Numbered from the stretch's first letter, positions 34,876 through 43,242 are shown. The stretch: 64,000 nucleotides of DNA from Sphingomonas natans (GCF_030546695.1 NZ_JAUOTP010000001.1:434001-498000); one strand, 5' to 3'. The notes: a model not told the origin generated them from the sequence alone. Program-made: numbers and translations.

Positions 34876-36102
34876 TTGCACAAGCATCCTCGCGCGCTGG
34901 GGCTAGCTGCCCACCTGTCCGACGACCTCACGGTTGCCGACATCGCCGCCCGACGCCCGGTTGAACCGGTGACGATCGTGCGTCCACACGCCGCCCGCAG
35001 GGCCGCCCGGTTCTTCGTCGAGAAGTTCAAGGGGACCTCGCTCTATGCGGTGAAGGCCAATCCCTCGCCGGATCTGATCAAGATCCTGTGGGACAGCGGC
35101 ATCACGCATTTCGATGTCGCTTCGATCGCCGAGGTCCGCCTCGTCGCATCGGTCGCGCCCGCGGCGACGCTCTGCTTCATGCACCCGGTCAAGGCCGAGG
35201 AAGCGATCCGCGAGGCCTATGCGGTCCACGGCGTGCGCACCTTCAGCCTCGATACGATCGAGGAGCTGGAGAAGATCATGCGCGCCACCGGCGACGCGAC
35301 CGATCTCACGCTCTGCGTCCGGCTGCGCGTTTCGTCCGAACATGCCAAACTGAGCCTCGCGGCGAAGTTCGGCGCGGCGCCCGACGAGACCAAGGAACTG
35401 CTGTTCGCCGCCCGCCAGGCCGCCGACGCGCTCGGCATCTGCTTCCACGTCGGCAGCCAGACGATGAGCCCGCAGGCCTATATCCAGGCGCTCGGCCGCG
35501 TCCGCGCGGCGATCGTCGAGGCGGCGGTCACGGTCGACGTGATCGATGTCGGCGGCGGCTTTCCGTCGGTCTATCCGGGCATGACCCCGGCGCCGCTGGA
35601 AGCCTATTTCGACGCGATCCACGCGGCGTTCGAGGAGCTGCCCGTCAGCTATTCGGCCGAATTGTGGGCCGAGCCGGGCCGCGCGTTGTGCGCCGAATAT
35701 GCGAGCCTGCTCGTCCGCGTCGAACGGCGTCGCGGCGACCAGCTCTACATCAACGATGGCGCCTATGGCGCTTTGTTCGATGCGGCGCATGTCGGCTGGC
35801 GCTTCCCGGTCAACCTCGTGCGCGAGCCCGAGAGCGACGCCAAGGACCTGCCGTTCAGCTTCTACGGGCCGACCTGCGACGATATCGATCATATGGCGGG
35901 CCCGTTCCTGCTGCCGGCCGATACGCAGCCCGGCGACTATATCGAGATCGGCATGCTCGGCGCCTATGGCTGCGCGATGCGGACCGGCTTCAACGGCTTC
36001 ACCGCCGGCGAGACGATCATCATGGCCGACGAGCCGATGGCGAGCCTGTATGCCGAGGTCGAGGCGGAGCCGAAGCGCTTCTCGAACGTCTTCACGCTGT
36101 AA
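34876..36102 (+). CDS. Ornithine/lysine decarboxylase, eukaryotic-type (fold III)
   Basis: Makes putrescine from ornithine (or cadaverine from lysine). PLP lysine in SLYAVKANPSPDL (Lys60), FHVGSQT, glycine loop DVGGGFPSVYPG, EPGRALCAEY and the catalytic cysteine in FYGPTCDDIDH (Cys334). 408 residues from the TTG at 34876, which has GGAGG 9 nt upstream and gives the N-terminus MHKHPRAL typical for the family. An ATG at 34783 would add 31 residues encoded by the structured leader. Forms a unit with the DHS-like gene, 147 bp downstream across a repeat. Confidence 0.92.
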   Translation: MHKHPRALGLAAHLSDDLTVADIAARRPVEPVTIVRPHAARRAARFFVEKFKGTSLYAVKANPSPDLIKILWDSGITHFDVASIAEVRLVASVAPAATLCFMHPVKAEEAIREAYAVHGVRTFSLDTIEELEKIMRATGDATDLTLCVRLRVSSEHAKLSLAAKFGAAPDETKELLFAARQAADALGICFHVGSQTMSPQAYIQALGRVRAAIVEAAVTVDVIDVGGGFPSVYPGMTPAPLEAYFDAIHAAFEELPVSYSAELWAEPGRALCAEYASLLVRVERRRGDQLYINDGAYGALFDAAHVGWRFPVNLVREPESDAKDLPFSFYGPTCDDIDHMAGPFLLPADTQPGDYIEIGMLGAYGCAMRTGFNGFTAGETIIMADEPMASLYAEVEAEPKRFSNVFTL

Positions 36103-36130
36103 CAACTGGAACCGTAGGGTGACTGCCTTC

Positions 36131-36237
36131 TCCCCTCCCGCTTGCGGGAGGGGGCGGGGGTGGGCATCCCACTTCCACGTCCCGCGCGACGCCACCGTCG
36201 CTGCCCACCCCCAACCCCTCCCGCGAGCGGGAGGGGA
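36131..36237. repeat. 107-bp palindromic repeat between the two polyamine genes (GGGGGTGGG family)
   Basis: Left half CCCCTCCCG-CTTG-CGGGAGGGG plus CGGGGGTGGGC, right half GCCCACCCCCA plus CCCCTCCCG-CGAG-CGGGAGGGG, about 40 bp apart. It ends 12 bp before the DHS-like ATG at 36250. Same family as the in-frame copy in glyS. Confidence 0.9.
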
Positions 36238-36249
36238 ATGGAGTTGAAT

Positions 36250-37299
36250 ATGACCGACCAGACCAACGACACGCGCAAGGCCGAGCTGCTCTCGAAGCAG
36301 GTCAAGCATATCGACATCACCAGCTTCGACGCGCGCCCGATCGTGGACGCGATGGCCGACATGAGCTTCACGAGCCGCGACCTCGGCCGCGCGACCAAGA
36401 TCTACAACGACATGCTGGCCGACAAGGACTGCACGGTCGTGCTGGTCATCGCGGGCTCGACCTCGGCGGGCGGCTGCATGGATCTCTATGCGGAGCTGAT
36501 CCGCAACAACATGGTCGATGTCGTGGTCGCGACCGGCGCGACGATCGTCGACATGGATTTCTTCGAGGGCCTCGGCCACAAACATTATCAGGCGCTCGAC
36601 GTGCCCGACGACGATACGCTGCGCTCGCTGCTGATCGATCGCATCTACGACACCTATATCGACGAGGAGCAGCTCCAGCACGTCGATCACACGATCTTCG
36701 AGATCGCCGAGACGCTGGAGCCCAAGGCTTACAGCTCGCGCGCGTTCATCCGCGAGATGGGCAAATATCTCGTCGAGAATGGCAAGAAGGACAACAGCCT
36801 CGTCAAGCTCGCCTACGAGCATGACGTGCCGATCTTCTGCCCGGCGTTCGTCGACTCGTCGGCGGGCTTCGGTCTGGTCAAGCATCAGGTCGACGCGGTG
36901 AAGGCGGGCAAGCCATACATGGTGCTCGACGCGATCGCCGATTTCCGCGAGCTGACCGACATCAAGATCAAGGCTGGCACGACGGGCCTGCTGATGATCG
37001 GCGGCGGCGTGCCGAAGAACTTCATCCAGGACACGGTCGTCTGCGCCGAGATCCTCGGCCATGACGATGTCGAGGTGCACAAATACGCGATCCAGATCAC
37101 CGTCGCCGACGTGCGCGACGGCGCCTGCTCGTCCTCGACGCTGCAGGAGGCGGCGTCGTGGGGCAAGGTCAACACCGGCATCGAGCAGATGGTGTTCGCC
37201 GAGGCCGGTTCGGTGATGCCGCTGCTGGCGAGCGACGCCTATCATCGCGGCCACTGGAAGGATCGCCCGAAGCGCGGCTGGGCGAAGCTTTTCGCTTAA
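36250..37299 (+). CDS. Deoxyhypusine synthase-like polyamine (homospermidine-type) synthase
   Basis: 349 residues, closely following deoxyhypusine synthase: VLVIAGSTSAGGCMDLYAELI, DNSLVKLAYEHDVPIFCPAFVDSSAG, LLMIGGGVPKNF and the active-site SWGKV (Lys306), which forms the imine with the aminobutyl group. Bacteria have no eIF5A, so bacterial members use small amines as acceptors; homospermidine or a guanidino polyamine would be made. Its place after an ornithine decarboxylase and the known abundance of sym-homospermidine in sphingomonads favour homospermidine. ATG 36250 has GGAG 7 nt upstream; ATG 36238 is an alternative. Confidence 0.88.
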   Translation: MTDQTNDTRKAELLSKQVKHIDITSFDARPIVDAMADMSFTSRDLGRATKIYNDMLADKDCTVVLVIAGSTSAGGCMDLYAELIRNNMVDVVVATGATIVDMDFFEGLGHKHYQALDVPDDDTLRSLLIDRIYDTYIDEEQLQHVDHTIFEIAETLEPKAYSSRAFIREMGKYLVENGKKDNSLVKLAYEHDVPIFCPAFVDSSAGFGLVKHQVDAVKAGKPYMVLDAIADFRELTDIKIKAGTTGLLMIGGGVPKNFIQDTVVCAEILGHDDVEVHKYAIQITVADVRDGACSSSTLQEAASWGKVNTGIEQMVFAEAGSVMPLLASDAYHRGHWKDRPKRGWAKLFA

Positions 37300-37307
37300 A
37301 CTCTCCT

Positions 37308-37391
37308 ACCGGTGCTCCGGCGAAGGCCGGAGCGCTGGCTATGAAGGGAAATGCCGTCCGGCCACCGCTCCGGCCTGCGCCGGAGCACGGT
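37308..37391. repeat. Inverted repeat GTGCTCCGGCGNAGGCCGGAGC family
   Basis: Left arm GGTGCTCCGGCGAAGGCCGG and right arm CCGGCCTGCGCCGGAGCAC are inverted; each arm is itself a hairpin (GCTCCGGC...GCCGGAGC). Located between the DHS-like gene and pldA; likely stops or stabilises the polyamine transcript. Confidence 0.88.
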
Positions 37392-37441
37392 GCGCCAAGG
37401 TGATCTGTGGAACTCCATCGAAAGGCGCGCGTCCGGTGGGC

Positions 37442-38623
37442 ATGCGCCTTTCCTTTTTCGCCTTCCTCGCCGTTCCGCTCCTCGCGGCCCCCGCCGTCGC
37501 CGCGCCGATCCGCCTGATCGTCTCGGGCACGAAGGTGGATGCCGCCGCCGGGCGCGTGGTCGTCGAGATCGTCGCGATCAACCCAACGGGCATGGCGGCC
37601 GCCTACGAGCCCTCCGATACGATCGCCGCCAGCCTGAAAAGCGCGAACGGCCGCAGCGATACGGTGACGCTCCGTCTCGCGCCGGGCCAGTCGCCGCATC
37701 GGGACATCGCGCCTGCGGGTTTCGCCCCGCTGCGCTACGAGGGCGACCTGCCGATCGGCACCGGGCCCGGCATGCTCTCGCTCGCACTCGCCGATGCGCC
37801 GATCATCGCGCTGAACATCCCCGAAGGCGCGCCGTCTCCCGATGCCGTGCAGGTCGCGACGGCGGAGCCGGCGACGATCGCGCCCCTGCCCGCCCCGCCC
37901 TCGGCCGGATCGCCCAAGGACAATCCGTTCCTGGCCAACCTCTCGGCCTATGAGCCGATCTACTTCGTCTATGGCCCGGGCACGGACACCGCCGCGCGGA
38001 TCCAGATCAGCCTGAAATACCAATTGCTCGGCCGACGCGGCAATTGGCTGGACGGGATCAACTTCGCGTACACGCAGCGCATGTTCTGGGATCTGGCGCA
38101 GATCAGCTCGCCGTTCCGCGACGTCAATTACATGCCCGAACTCTTCTACCTCGTCCCGCCCCGCACCGTCGGCGACGGCATCGCGATTGGTGGGCGGTTC
38201 GGCGCGCGGCACGAATCCAATGGCCGCTCCGGCGCGAGCTCACGCACGCTCAACACGCTCTACATCCAGCCCGAGGCGACGCTGCCGCTCGGCCGTTACA
38301 GCCTGACGCTCGGCCCGCGCCTGTGGGCCTATGTCGGCCCGCAGGACGGCAATCCAGATATCGAGCGCTATCGCGGGCATAGCGGGCTGTATGTCGCGTT
38401 CGGCGAGGATGAGGGGCTGCGGCTGAGCCTGACGAGCCGGCTCAATTTCGGCAGCGGCAAGGGCGCGGTGGACGGGGTCCTGTCCTATCCGCTCACGCAG
38501 ATGTGGGCGTCCGGACCGCAGCTCTACCTGATCGCGCAGGGCTTTGCGGGCTATGGCGAGAGCCTGCTCGATTATAACCGCAAGCAGACGCGCGCGCGGA
38601 TCGGCTTCGGGATCACGCGCTAG
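37442..38623 (+). CDS. pldA: Outer-membrane phospholipase A
   Basis: 393 residues. Signal peptide to AVAAP, a periplasmic N-terminal domain with a Pro/Ala linker, then a 12-strand barrel of the OMPLA type. The catalytic motif is RHESNGRSGASSRTLNTLY (His257, Ser259); the strand region INFAYTQRMFWDL and the calcium-binding serine after SNGRSG fit. It is longer at the N-terminus than E. coli PldA (about 290 residues) because of the extra 130-residue domain. Hydrolyses outer-membrane phospholipids when asymmetry is lost. Confidence 0.88.
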   Translation: MRLSFFAFLAVPLLAAPAVAAPIRLIVSGTKVDAAAGRVVVEIVAINPTGMAAAYEPSDTIAASLKSANGRSDTVTLRLAPGQSPHRDIAPAGFAPLRYEGDLPIGTGPGMLSLALADAPIIALNIPEGAPSPDAVQVATAEPATIAPLPAPPSAGSPKDNPFLANLSAYEPIYFVYGPGTDTAARIQISLKYQLLGRRGNWLDGINFAYTQRMFWDLAQISSPFRDVNYMPELFYLVPPRTVGDGIAIGGRFGARHESNGRSGASSRTLNTLYIQPEATLPLGRYSLTLGPRLWAYVGPQDGNPDIERYRGHSGLYVAFGEDEGLRLSLTSRLNFGSGKGAVDGVLSYPLTQMWASGPQLYLIAQGFAGYGESLLDYNRKQTRARIGFGITR

Positions 38624-38638
38624 CGCGCACGCTCTTTT

Positions 38639-38719
38639 CCGTTTGCACTGAGCTTGTCGAAGTGCCGTACTTTCCTGCGGACAAGAAGGACGGTGCTTCG
38701 ACAGGCTCAGCACGAACGG
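38639..38719. repeat. Inverted repeat GTGCTTCGACAGGCTCAGCAC family, second copy
   Basis: Arms CACTGAGCTTGTCGAAGTGC (left) and GTGCTTCGACAGGCTCAGCA (right) inverted with a 35-bp middle. Matches 29684-29760 in design and mid-sequence (AAGAAGGACGG). Lies between convergent pldA and the metallo-beta-lactamase-fold gene. Confidence 0.88.
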
Positions 38720-38734
38720 GTGGAGAGGTCGGCT

Positions 38735-39553
38735 TTACTCGGCGGACTTCGGAAAGGCCGGGAGCAAAAGGATGTCAGCCGGCTCGTGGCCCAGCACGAT
38801 CTTCGCATGGAGATTGGCCGCGACCTGTTCGATCCGATCGATCGAGGCGAGCGTCTCGGCGCGGCTCGTGTTGATCTTGGGCACGCCGCGGATCGGGCGC
38901 TGCCCGGCGAAATGCCAGAGATCGCCCGTCAGCAGCACCGGCCCGGAGGCGAGGCGGACGAGCAGGCTGTGATGACCGGGCGTGTGGCCCGGCGTCGCGA
39001 GCATGACGACCGTGCCGTCGCCGAAGACATCCCGATCGCCTTGGACGGGATCGAACTTCGTCGCCGCCGGAAACTGGCTGCTGTCGAGATTGAACGCCGT
39101 CCCCTCGCCTTTGACGACGGCCATGTCCTGCGCGCCGAGCAGGGCCGTCGCGCCCGGGAAGCTGGCGAGCTGCCCGGCATGATCGGCGTGATAATGGCTC
39201 AAGCCGACGATCTTGATGCTCGCGGGCGCGACGCCGATCTCGCGCAATTGATCGGGCAGGCTCCGCTCGAGCCGGGCGAGACCGCCGCCGACGCTGCGCT
39301 GGCCCGCGCCGAGCCGGCTCAGCGGCAGGCCCGTATCCCAGAGCATGAACGTGTCGCCGTGGCGGATCAGGTAGCAGCTGACCGTGACCGTCTTCGACTG
39401 GCCGGAGAAGGCGAAGCTGTCCGACAGGAAATCGAGATCGGGGATCGTCACCGTCCCGCAGCCGAGCCGCCACAGCTTGAGCGGCGCCGATACTGGCGGC
39501 GCGGCGCCGGCCGGCGCGATGGCCAGCCCCAGCGCCGCGAGCAGGCCGATCAG
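38735..39553 (-). CDS. Metallo-beta-lactamase fold hydrolase, exported; probable CTG start
   Basis: About 272 residues. The zinc motif is [10 protein letters not shown], with [22 protein letters not shown] and VLGHEP completing the metal ligands; closest in style to lactonase (AHL-lactonase)-like enzymes. No ATG, GTG or TTG exists in frame before the mature domain within a reasonable distance. A CTG at 39553 overlaps the leuC stop (CTGA) and starts a clean signal peptide, [19 protein letters not shown]. It is thus probably translated by coupling to leuC from a rare start codon. Substrate unknown. Confidence 0.8.
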   Translation of the reverse strand: MIGLLAALGLAIAPAGAAPPVSAPLKLWRLGCGTVTIPDLDFLSDSFAFSGQSKTVTVSCYLIRHGDTFMLWDTGLPLSRLGAGQRSVGGGLARLERSLPDQLREIGVAPASIKIVGLSHYHADHAGQLASFPGATALLGAQDMAVVKGEGTAFNLDSSQFPAATKFDPVQGDRDVFGDGTVVMLATPGHTPGHHSLLVRLASGPVLLTGDLWHFAGQRPIRGVPKINTSRAETLASIDRIEQVAANLHAKIVLGHEPADILLLPAFPKSAE

Positions 39554-40995
39554 TCGGCCGATGAGACCAGATCCCGCACGTCGGTCAGCCGCCCCGTCAC
39601 CGCCGCCGCCGCCGCCATCGCCGGCGAGAGCAGATGCGTGCGCGCGCCCGGCCCCTGTCGACCGACGAAATTGCGGTTCGAGGTCGAGGCGCAGCGCTCG
39701 CCGGGCGGCACCTTGTCGGGGTTCATCGCCAGGCACATCGAGCAGCCCGCCTCGCGCCACTGGAAGCCCGCCTCGATGAAGATGCGATCGAGCCCCTCGG
39801 CCTCGGCCTGGCGCTTGACGAGGCCCGAGCCCGGCACGACGAGCGCCTGGCGGACATTGCCCGCGACCTTGCGGCCCTTGGCGACCGCGGCGGCGGCGCG
39901 CAGATCCTCGATCCGGCTGTTCGTGCAGCTGCCGATGAAGATATTCTCGACGCCGACATCCTGCATCCGCGTGCCCGGGGTCAGGCCCATATAAGCGAGG
40001 CTCTTGCGCGCGGCCTCCTGCTTCGAAGGATCGGCGAAGCTTGCCGGATCGGGGACGATGCCGGTGATCGCGACGACATCCTCGGGGCTCGTCCCCCAGG
40101 TCAGGTTCGGAGCGATGTCGGTCGCATCCAGCAGCACGACCTCGTCGTAGCGCGCCTGCGCGTCGGTCGGCAGCGTCCGCCACCACTCCAAGGCGCGCGC
40201 CCAATCGTCGCCCGCGGGCGCCATCGGCCGGCCCTGCAGATAGGCGAAGGTCGTCTCGTCGGGCGCGATCAGGCCCGAGCGCGCGCCATGCTCGATCGCC
40301 ATGTTCGAGACGGTCAGCCTTCCTTCGACAGACATCGCGCGGATCACCGAGCCCGTATATTCGACGACATAACCCGTGCCGCCCGCGGCTCCGAGCTTGC
40401 CGACGATCGCGAGGATCACGTCCTTCGGGCTCACGCCGAAGCCCAAAGACCCATCGACGCGGATCTCCATCGTCTTCGATTGCTTGAGCTGGAGCGTCTG
40501 CGTGGCGAGGACATGCTCGACCTCCGACGTGCCGATGCCGAACGCGAGCGCGCCGAGGCCGCCATGCGCGGCGGTATGGCTGTCGCCGCACACCAGGGTC
40601 GTGCCCGGCAGCGAGAAGCCCTGCTCGGGGCCGACGACGTGGACGATGCCCTGCTCGGCGGCGAGCGCATCGATATAGGGCACGCCGAATTCGGCGACGT
40701 TGGCGCGCAAGGTGGAGAGCTGCTGCGCGGACTCGATGTCGGCGATCGGCAGCTCGCGGCCCGCCGCGTCCACGCGCGCGGTCGTCGGCAGATTGTGATC
40801 GGGCACGGCGAGCGTGAGATCGGTGCGGCGCACCTTGCGGTTCGCGACGCGCAGCCCCTCGAACGCCTGCGGGCTCGTCACTTCGTGGACGAGGTGGCGA
40901 TCGATATAGATGAGGCACGTGCCGTCGTCGCGGCGCGAGACGACATGCGCGTCCCAGATCTTTTCGTAGAGCGTGCGGGGGGCTGCAGTCGACAT
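39550..40995 (-). CDS. leuC: 3-isopropylmalate dehydratase large subunit
   Basis: Aconitase-family isomerase of leucine biosynthesis. [48 protein letters not shown], and the iron-sulfur cysteines in FIGSCTNSR and [10 protein letters not shown] are present, with the C-terminal [20 protein letters not shown]. 481 residues from ATG 40995; another ATG lies 4 codons upstream. The small subunit leuD does not follow; a metallo-beta-lactamase-fold gene does. Confidence 0.95.
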   Translation of the reverse strand: MSTAAPRTLYEKIWDAHVVSRRDDGTCLIYIDRHLVHEVTSPQAFEGLRVANRKVRRTDLTLAVPDHNLPTTARVDAAGRELPIADIESAQQLSTLRANVAEFGVPYIDALAAEQGIVHVVGPEQGFSLPGTTLVCGDSHTAAHGGLGALAFGIGTSEVEHVLATQTLQLKQSKTMEIRVDGSLGFGVSPKDVILAIVGKLGAAGGTGYVVEYTGSVIRAMSVEGRLTVSNMAIEHGARSGLIAPDETTFAYLQGRPMAPAGDDWARALEWWRTLPTDAQARYDEVVLLDATDIAPNLTWGTSPEDVVAITGIVPDPASFADPSKQEAARKSLAYMGLTPGTRMQDVGVENIFIGSCTNSRIEDLRAAAAVAKGRKVAGNVRQALVVPGSGLVKRQAEAEGLDRIFIEAGFQWREAGCSMCLAMNPDKVPPGERCASTSNRNFVGRQGPGARTHLLSPAMAAAAAVTGRLTDVRDLVSSAD

Positions 40996-41054
40996 GCGCG
41001 CGCACATAAGCGCGCTTGGAGGTTTAGGCCAGCGGTGGCGAAACCTTCTCGCTC

Positions 41055-41201
41055 CCGCTCATCCTGAGGAGCCACTGAGCTCGGCGAAGTGGCGTCTCGA
41101 AGGACAGTCCTAAGTCCTTCGAGACGGGCCTTCGGCGGAGTTTATCCTGAGCGACCCCGCAGGCGGCGTCGAAGGGCTCAGTCCCTCCTCAGGATGAGCG
41201 G
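41055..41201. repeat. 147-bp inverted repeat CGCTCATCCTGAGGAG family, overlapping a gene end
   Basis: Outer arms CCGCTCATCCTGAGGAG and CTCCTCAGGATGAGCGG are perfect inverted repeats at 41055-41071 and 41185-41201; inside are GTCCTTCGAGACG/CGTCTCGAAGGAC arms. The right part encodes the last residues and the stop of the epimerase gene. Confidence 0.88.
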
Positions 41202-42156
41202 ATGTGGACAAACTCGCGGGCGACACATAGCTGGAGTCATGCGCGACCGGCAGCGCCGCGCCCGAGCGGAGCGCCGCGAGCATCGCGCCGAAATCGGTCG
41301 CGCAGCGGAAGCCGAGCTCGCGTTCGGCGAGCCCCGCATCATAGACGCGATCGATCGCCGCCGGGAGCGTCCAGCCCACCTGCGCATAGAGGGCGGCCGC
41401 ATCAGGATAGACGCGGGCGATCACCGCGGGCGCGTCGCGCTTGAGTTCGGCCGCGTCGGCGCGCGCGAACGGGGTCGGCGCGGAGAGGATGTAGGTGCCG
41501 AAGCCGATATCGGGCGCGCGATCGAGCGCGACGACATGCGCGGCGGCGGCATCCTCCACGGTCAGGCGGCGGTGGAGCAGTTCGTTGGCCTTCATATTCT
41601 CGCCGGACAGGATCTGGTGCGTGTCGTCATCCTCGGGAAAGAAGCGGCCGGTGCGCAGGACCAGCACGGGCAGGCCGCGTTCGTCGTGGAACAGGCGGCA
41701 GAGCTGCTCGGCGGCGAGCTTGGTGACGCCGTAGATGTTGCGCGGCACCAGCGGGCTCAGGCTCTCGTCGAGCCAGGCGGCGGCATCGCCCCGCCCCGCG
41801 CGGATCGCGGTCGAGATCATCAGCGAGGTGGTCGACGTGAAGACGAAGCGGCTGGCGCCGGTGCGGACCGCGGCTTCGAGCAGGGCGAGCGTGCCGGTCA
41901 CGTTGACGTCGACGAACGCCTGCGTCGGGTAGCGCGCGATGTCGGGCTTGTGGAGCGCGCCCGCGTGGACGACCGCGTCGAACAGATGCGCGTCGAACAG
42001 GCGATCGACGAGCGCGCGATCCGCGACCGAGCCGATGGTCTGCGTGTGGACCCCGGGCGCGATGTCGAGGCCGGTCACGACATCGCCGCGCGCGATCAGC
42101 AGCGGGGCGAGATGGCGGCCGAGCCAGCCTGACGAGCCGGTGAGCAGGATCTTCAT
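41110..42156 (-). CDS. NAD(P)-dependent sugar epimerase/dehydratase with repeat-encoded C-terminus
   Basis: 348-residue short-chain (extended SDR) enzyme: MKILLTGSSGWLGRHLAPLL cofactor loop, VVHAGALHKPDI, TSTTSLM and the catalytic YGVTK. The C-terminal about 30 residues (SAHPEEGLSPSTPPAGSL to SRRT) fall in the palindromic repeat at 41055-41201 and are not expected for the fold; the domain seems complete near residue 318. Substrate unknown. The gene starts next to another repeat. Confidence 0.85.
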   Translation of the reverse strand: MKILLTGSSGWLGRHLAPLLIARGDVVTGLDIAPGVHTQTIGSVADRALVDRLFDAHLFDAVVHAGALHKPDIARYPTQAFVDVNVTGTLALLEAAVRTGASRFVFTSTTSLMISTAIRAGRGDAAAWLDESLSPLVPRNIYGVTKLAAEQLCRLFHDERGLPVLVLRTGRFFPEDDDTHQILSGENMKANELLHRRLTVEDAAAAHVVALDRAPDIGFGTYILSAPTPFARADAAELKRDAPAVIARVYPDAAALYAQVGWTLPAAIDRVYDAGLAERELGFRCATDFGAMLAALRSGAALPVAHDSSYVSPASLSTSAHPEEGLSPSTPPAGSLRINSAEGPSRRT

Positions 42157-42185
42157 GCGCGGCTGTTTATCGCGAAGGCTCCCCT

Positions 42186-42287
42186 CCCGTCATGCTGAAC
42201 TTGTTTCAGCATCCATTGCCTGCACGCGAGGCCGGGCCCGACATCGAGATCGGGTCATGGATCCTGAAACGAGTTCAGGATGACGGA
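42186..42287. repeat. Inverted repeat CCGTCATGCTGAACTTGTTTCAGC family, second copy
   Basis: Left arm CCCGTCATGCTGAACTTGTTTCAGC and right arm CCTGAAACGAGTTCAGGATGACGG are inverted, with a 50-bp middle. Same family as 32656-32758. Between the epimerase ATG and the convergent-side end of the ferredoxin-like gene. Confidence 0.88.
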
Positions 42288-42294
42288 TTGCCCG

Positions 42295-42612
42295 TCAGCC
42301 GCCCGGAGCCCGAACGCGCAGCCCCAATTGCGTCTCGACCTCCTCGATCGGCATGCCGCCGGGGACGATCAGCCACTCGGCCGGCCGCGCGCCGTCGATC
42401 ACGGTGATCGCGCGCTTCGGGCACAGTTTCAGGCATTTGCTGGAGATCACGCCGATCCCGGCCTTGCGGCCCTTGCCGCCGCCCGCGCGCTTGGCGAGCA
42501 GCTTCGACAGGCGCTGCTTGCCGCCCGCGCCGAAGCCGCCGCCGAGCTTCTTCTCGCACTTGGCGCAGACGATCACCGTCGCCGCCCACGCGCTCGGCAC
42601 CGATCGCCTCAC
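42295..42612 (-). CDS. (2Fe-2S) ferredoxin-like small protein
   Basis: 105 residues from GTG 42612 (a second GTG is 4 codons later). VCAKCEKKLGGGFGAGGKQ and ISSKCLKLCPKRAITVIDGA give a C-X2-C and a C-X3-C pair; the second block is typical of thioredoxin-like [2Fe-2S] ferredoxins. A Lys/Arg/Gly-rich loop sits between. Downstream of, and separated by 7 bp from, the J-domain gene, hence likely one operon. Function inferred only as a redox or metal-binding protein. Confidence 0.75.
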   Translation of the reverse strand: MRRSVPSAWAATVIVCAKCEKKLGGGFGAGGKQRLSKLLAKRAGGGKGRKAGIGVISSKCLKLCPKRAITVIDGARPAEWLIVPGGMPIEEVETQLGLRVRAPGG

Positions 42613-42619
42613 GCCCGGA

Positions 42620-43147
42620 TCACGCCGCCCGGCGCTCCTCGGCGACGCGCAGCACATCATAGGCGGCCTGGATCTCGCGGAAGCGGTCGGCCGCCTGATC
42701 GTCATTCGGGTGCGTATCGGGGTGATTCGCCTTGGCGAGGCGGCGCCAGGCGATCTTGATCGCGTCGAACTCGACATCGGGATCGAGCCCCAGCGCGTCG
42801 AGCGCGCGCATCTCGTCGCGCGAGCGCGATCCGTCGCCGGGCCCCGCCCAGCCATAATGGCTCGCCTGCTGATAGCCGTCGGCGGTGCGCTTCTCGCCCG
42901 CCTCGCGCTCGGCGGCTTCTTCGGCGGAGAGGCCTTCGAAATAATTCCAGCCGCGATTATATTCGCCCGCATGTTCGGCGCAGAAATACCAGCGCTCCGG
43001 GCTATTCGGCGATTTCGGCGCGGGGCAATCGCCGGGCAGATCGCAGCCGTGGCGATCGCAGATTCGGACCTTCGTCGCGCCGCGCTCGCTGCCGTAGCCG
43101 CGCCAGCGGGGAAAACCCCAGTCGTTCGTTCGCGTGTGCCGGCTCAT
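42620..43147 (-). CDS. J-domain protein with N-terminal zinc-finger-like region
   Basis: 175 residues from ATG 43147. N-terminal part RICDRHGCDLPGDCPAPKS with later CAEHAGEYNRGW suggests a metal site; the C-terminal J domain has AWRRLAKANHPDTHPNDDQAADRFREIQAAYDVL with the HPD tripeptide that activates DnaK. The J domain is at the C-terminus, unlike DnaJ. Common small J protein of alphaproteobacteria; client unknown. Weak ribosome binding site. Confidence 0.88.
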   Translation of the reverse strand: MSRHTRTNDWGFPRWRGYGSERGATKVRICDRHGCDLPGDCPAPKSPNSPERWYFCAEHAGEYNRGWNYFEGLSAEEAAEREAGEKRTADGYQQASHYGWAGPGDGSRSRDEMRALDALGLDPDVEFDAIKIAWRRLAKANHPDTHPNDDQAADRFREIQAAYDVLRVAEERRAA

Positions 43148-43214
43148 GGCCCGGCAGATAGCGCGAGCGCGGCCGATCCGCCACCACGCAGCGGCAGCCC
43201 GAGGTCGCGCGGGC

Positions 43215-43242
43215 AAAAAAAAGGCCGGTCAGAGGACCGGCC
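43215..43242 (-). terminator. Rho-independent terminator with U8
   Basis: Stem GGCCGGTC/GACCGGCC (43223-43230 with 43235-43242), 4-nt loop, then eight T on the minus strand. Ends the M13/ubiG transcript and/or the sRNA candidate. Confidence 0.9.
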
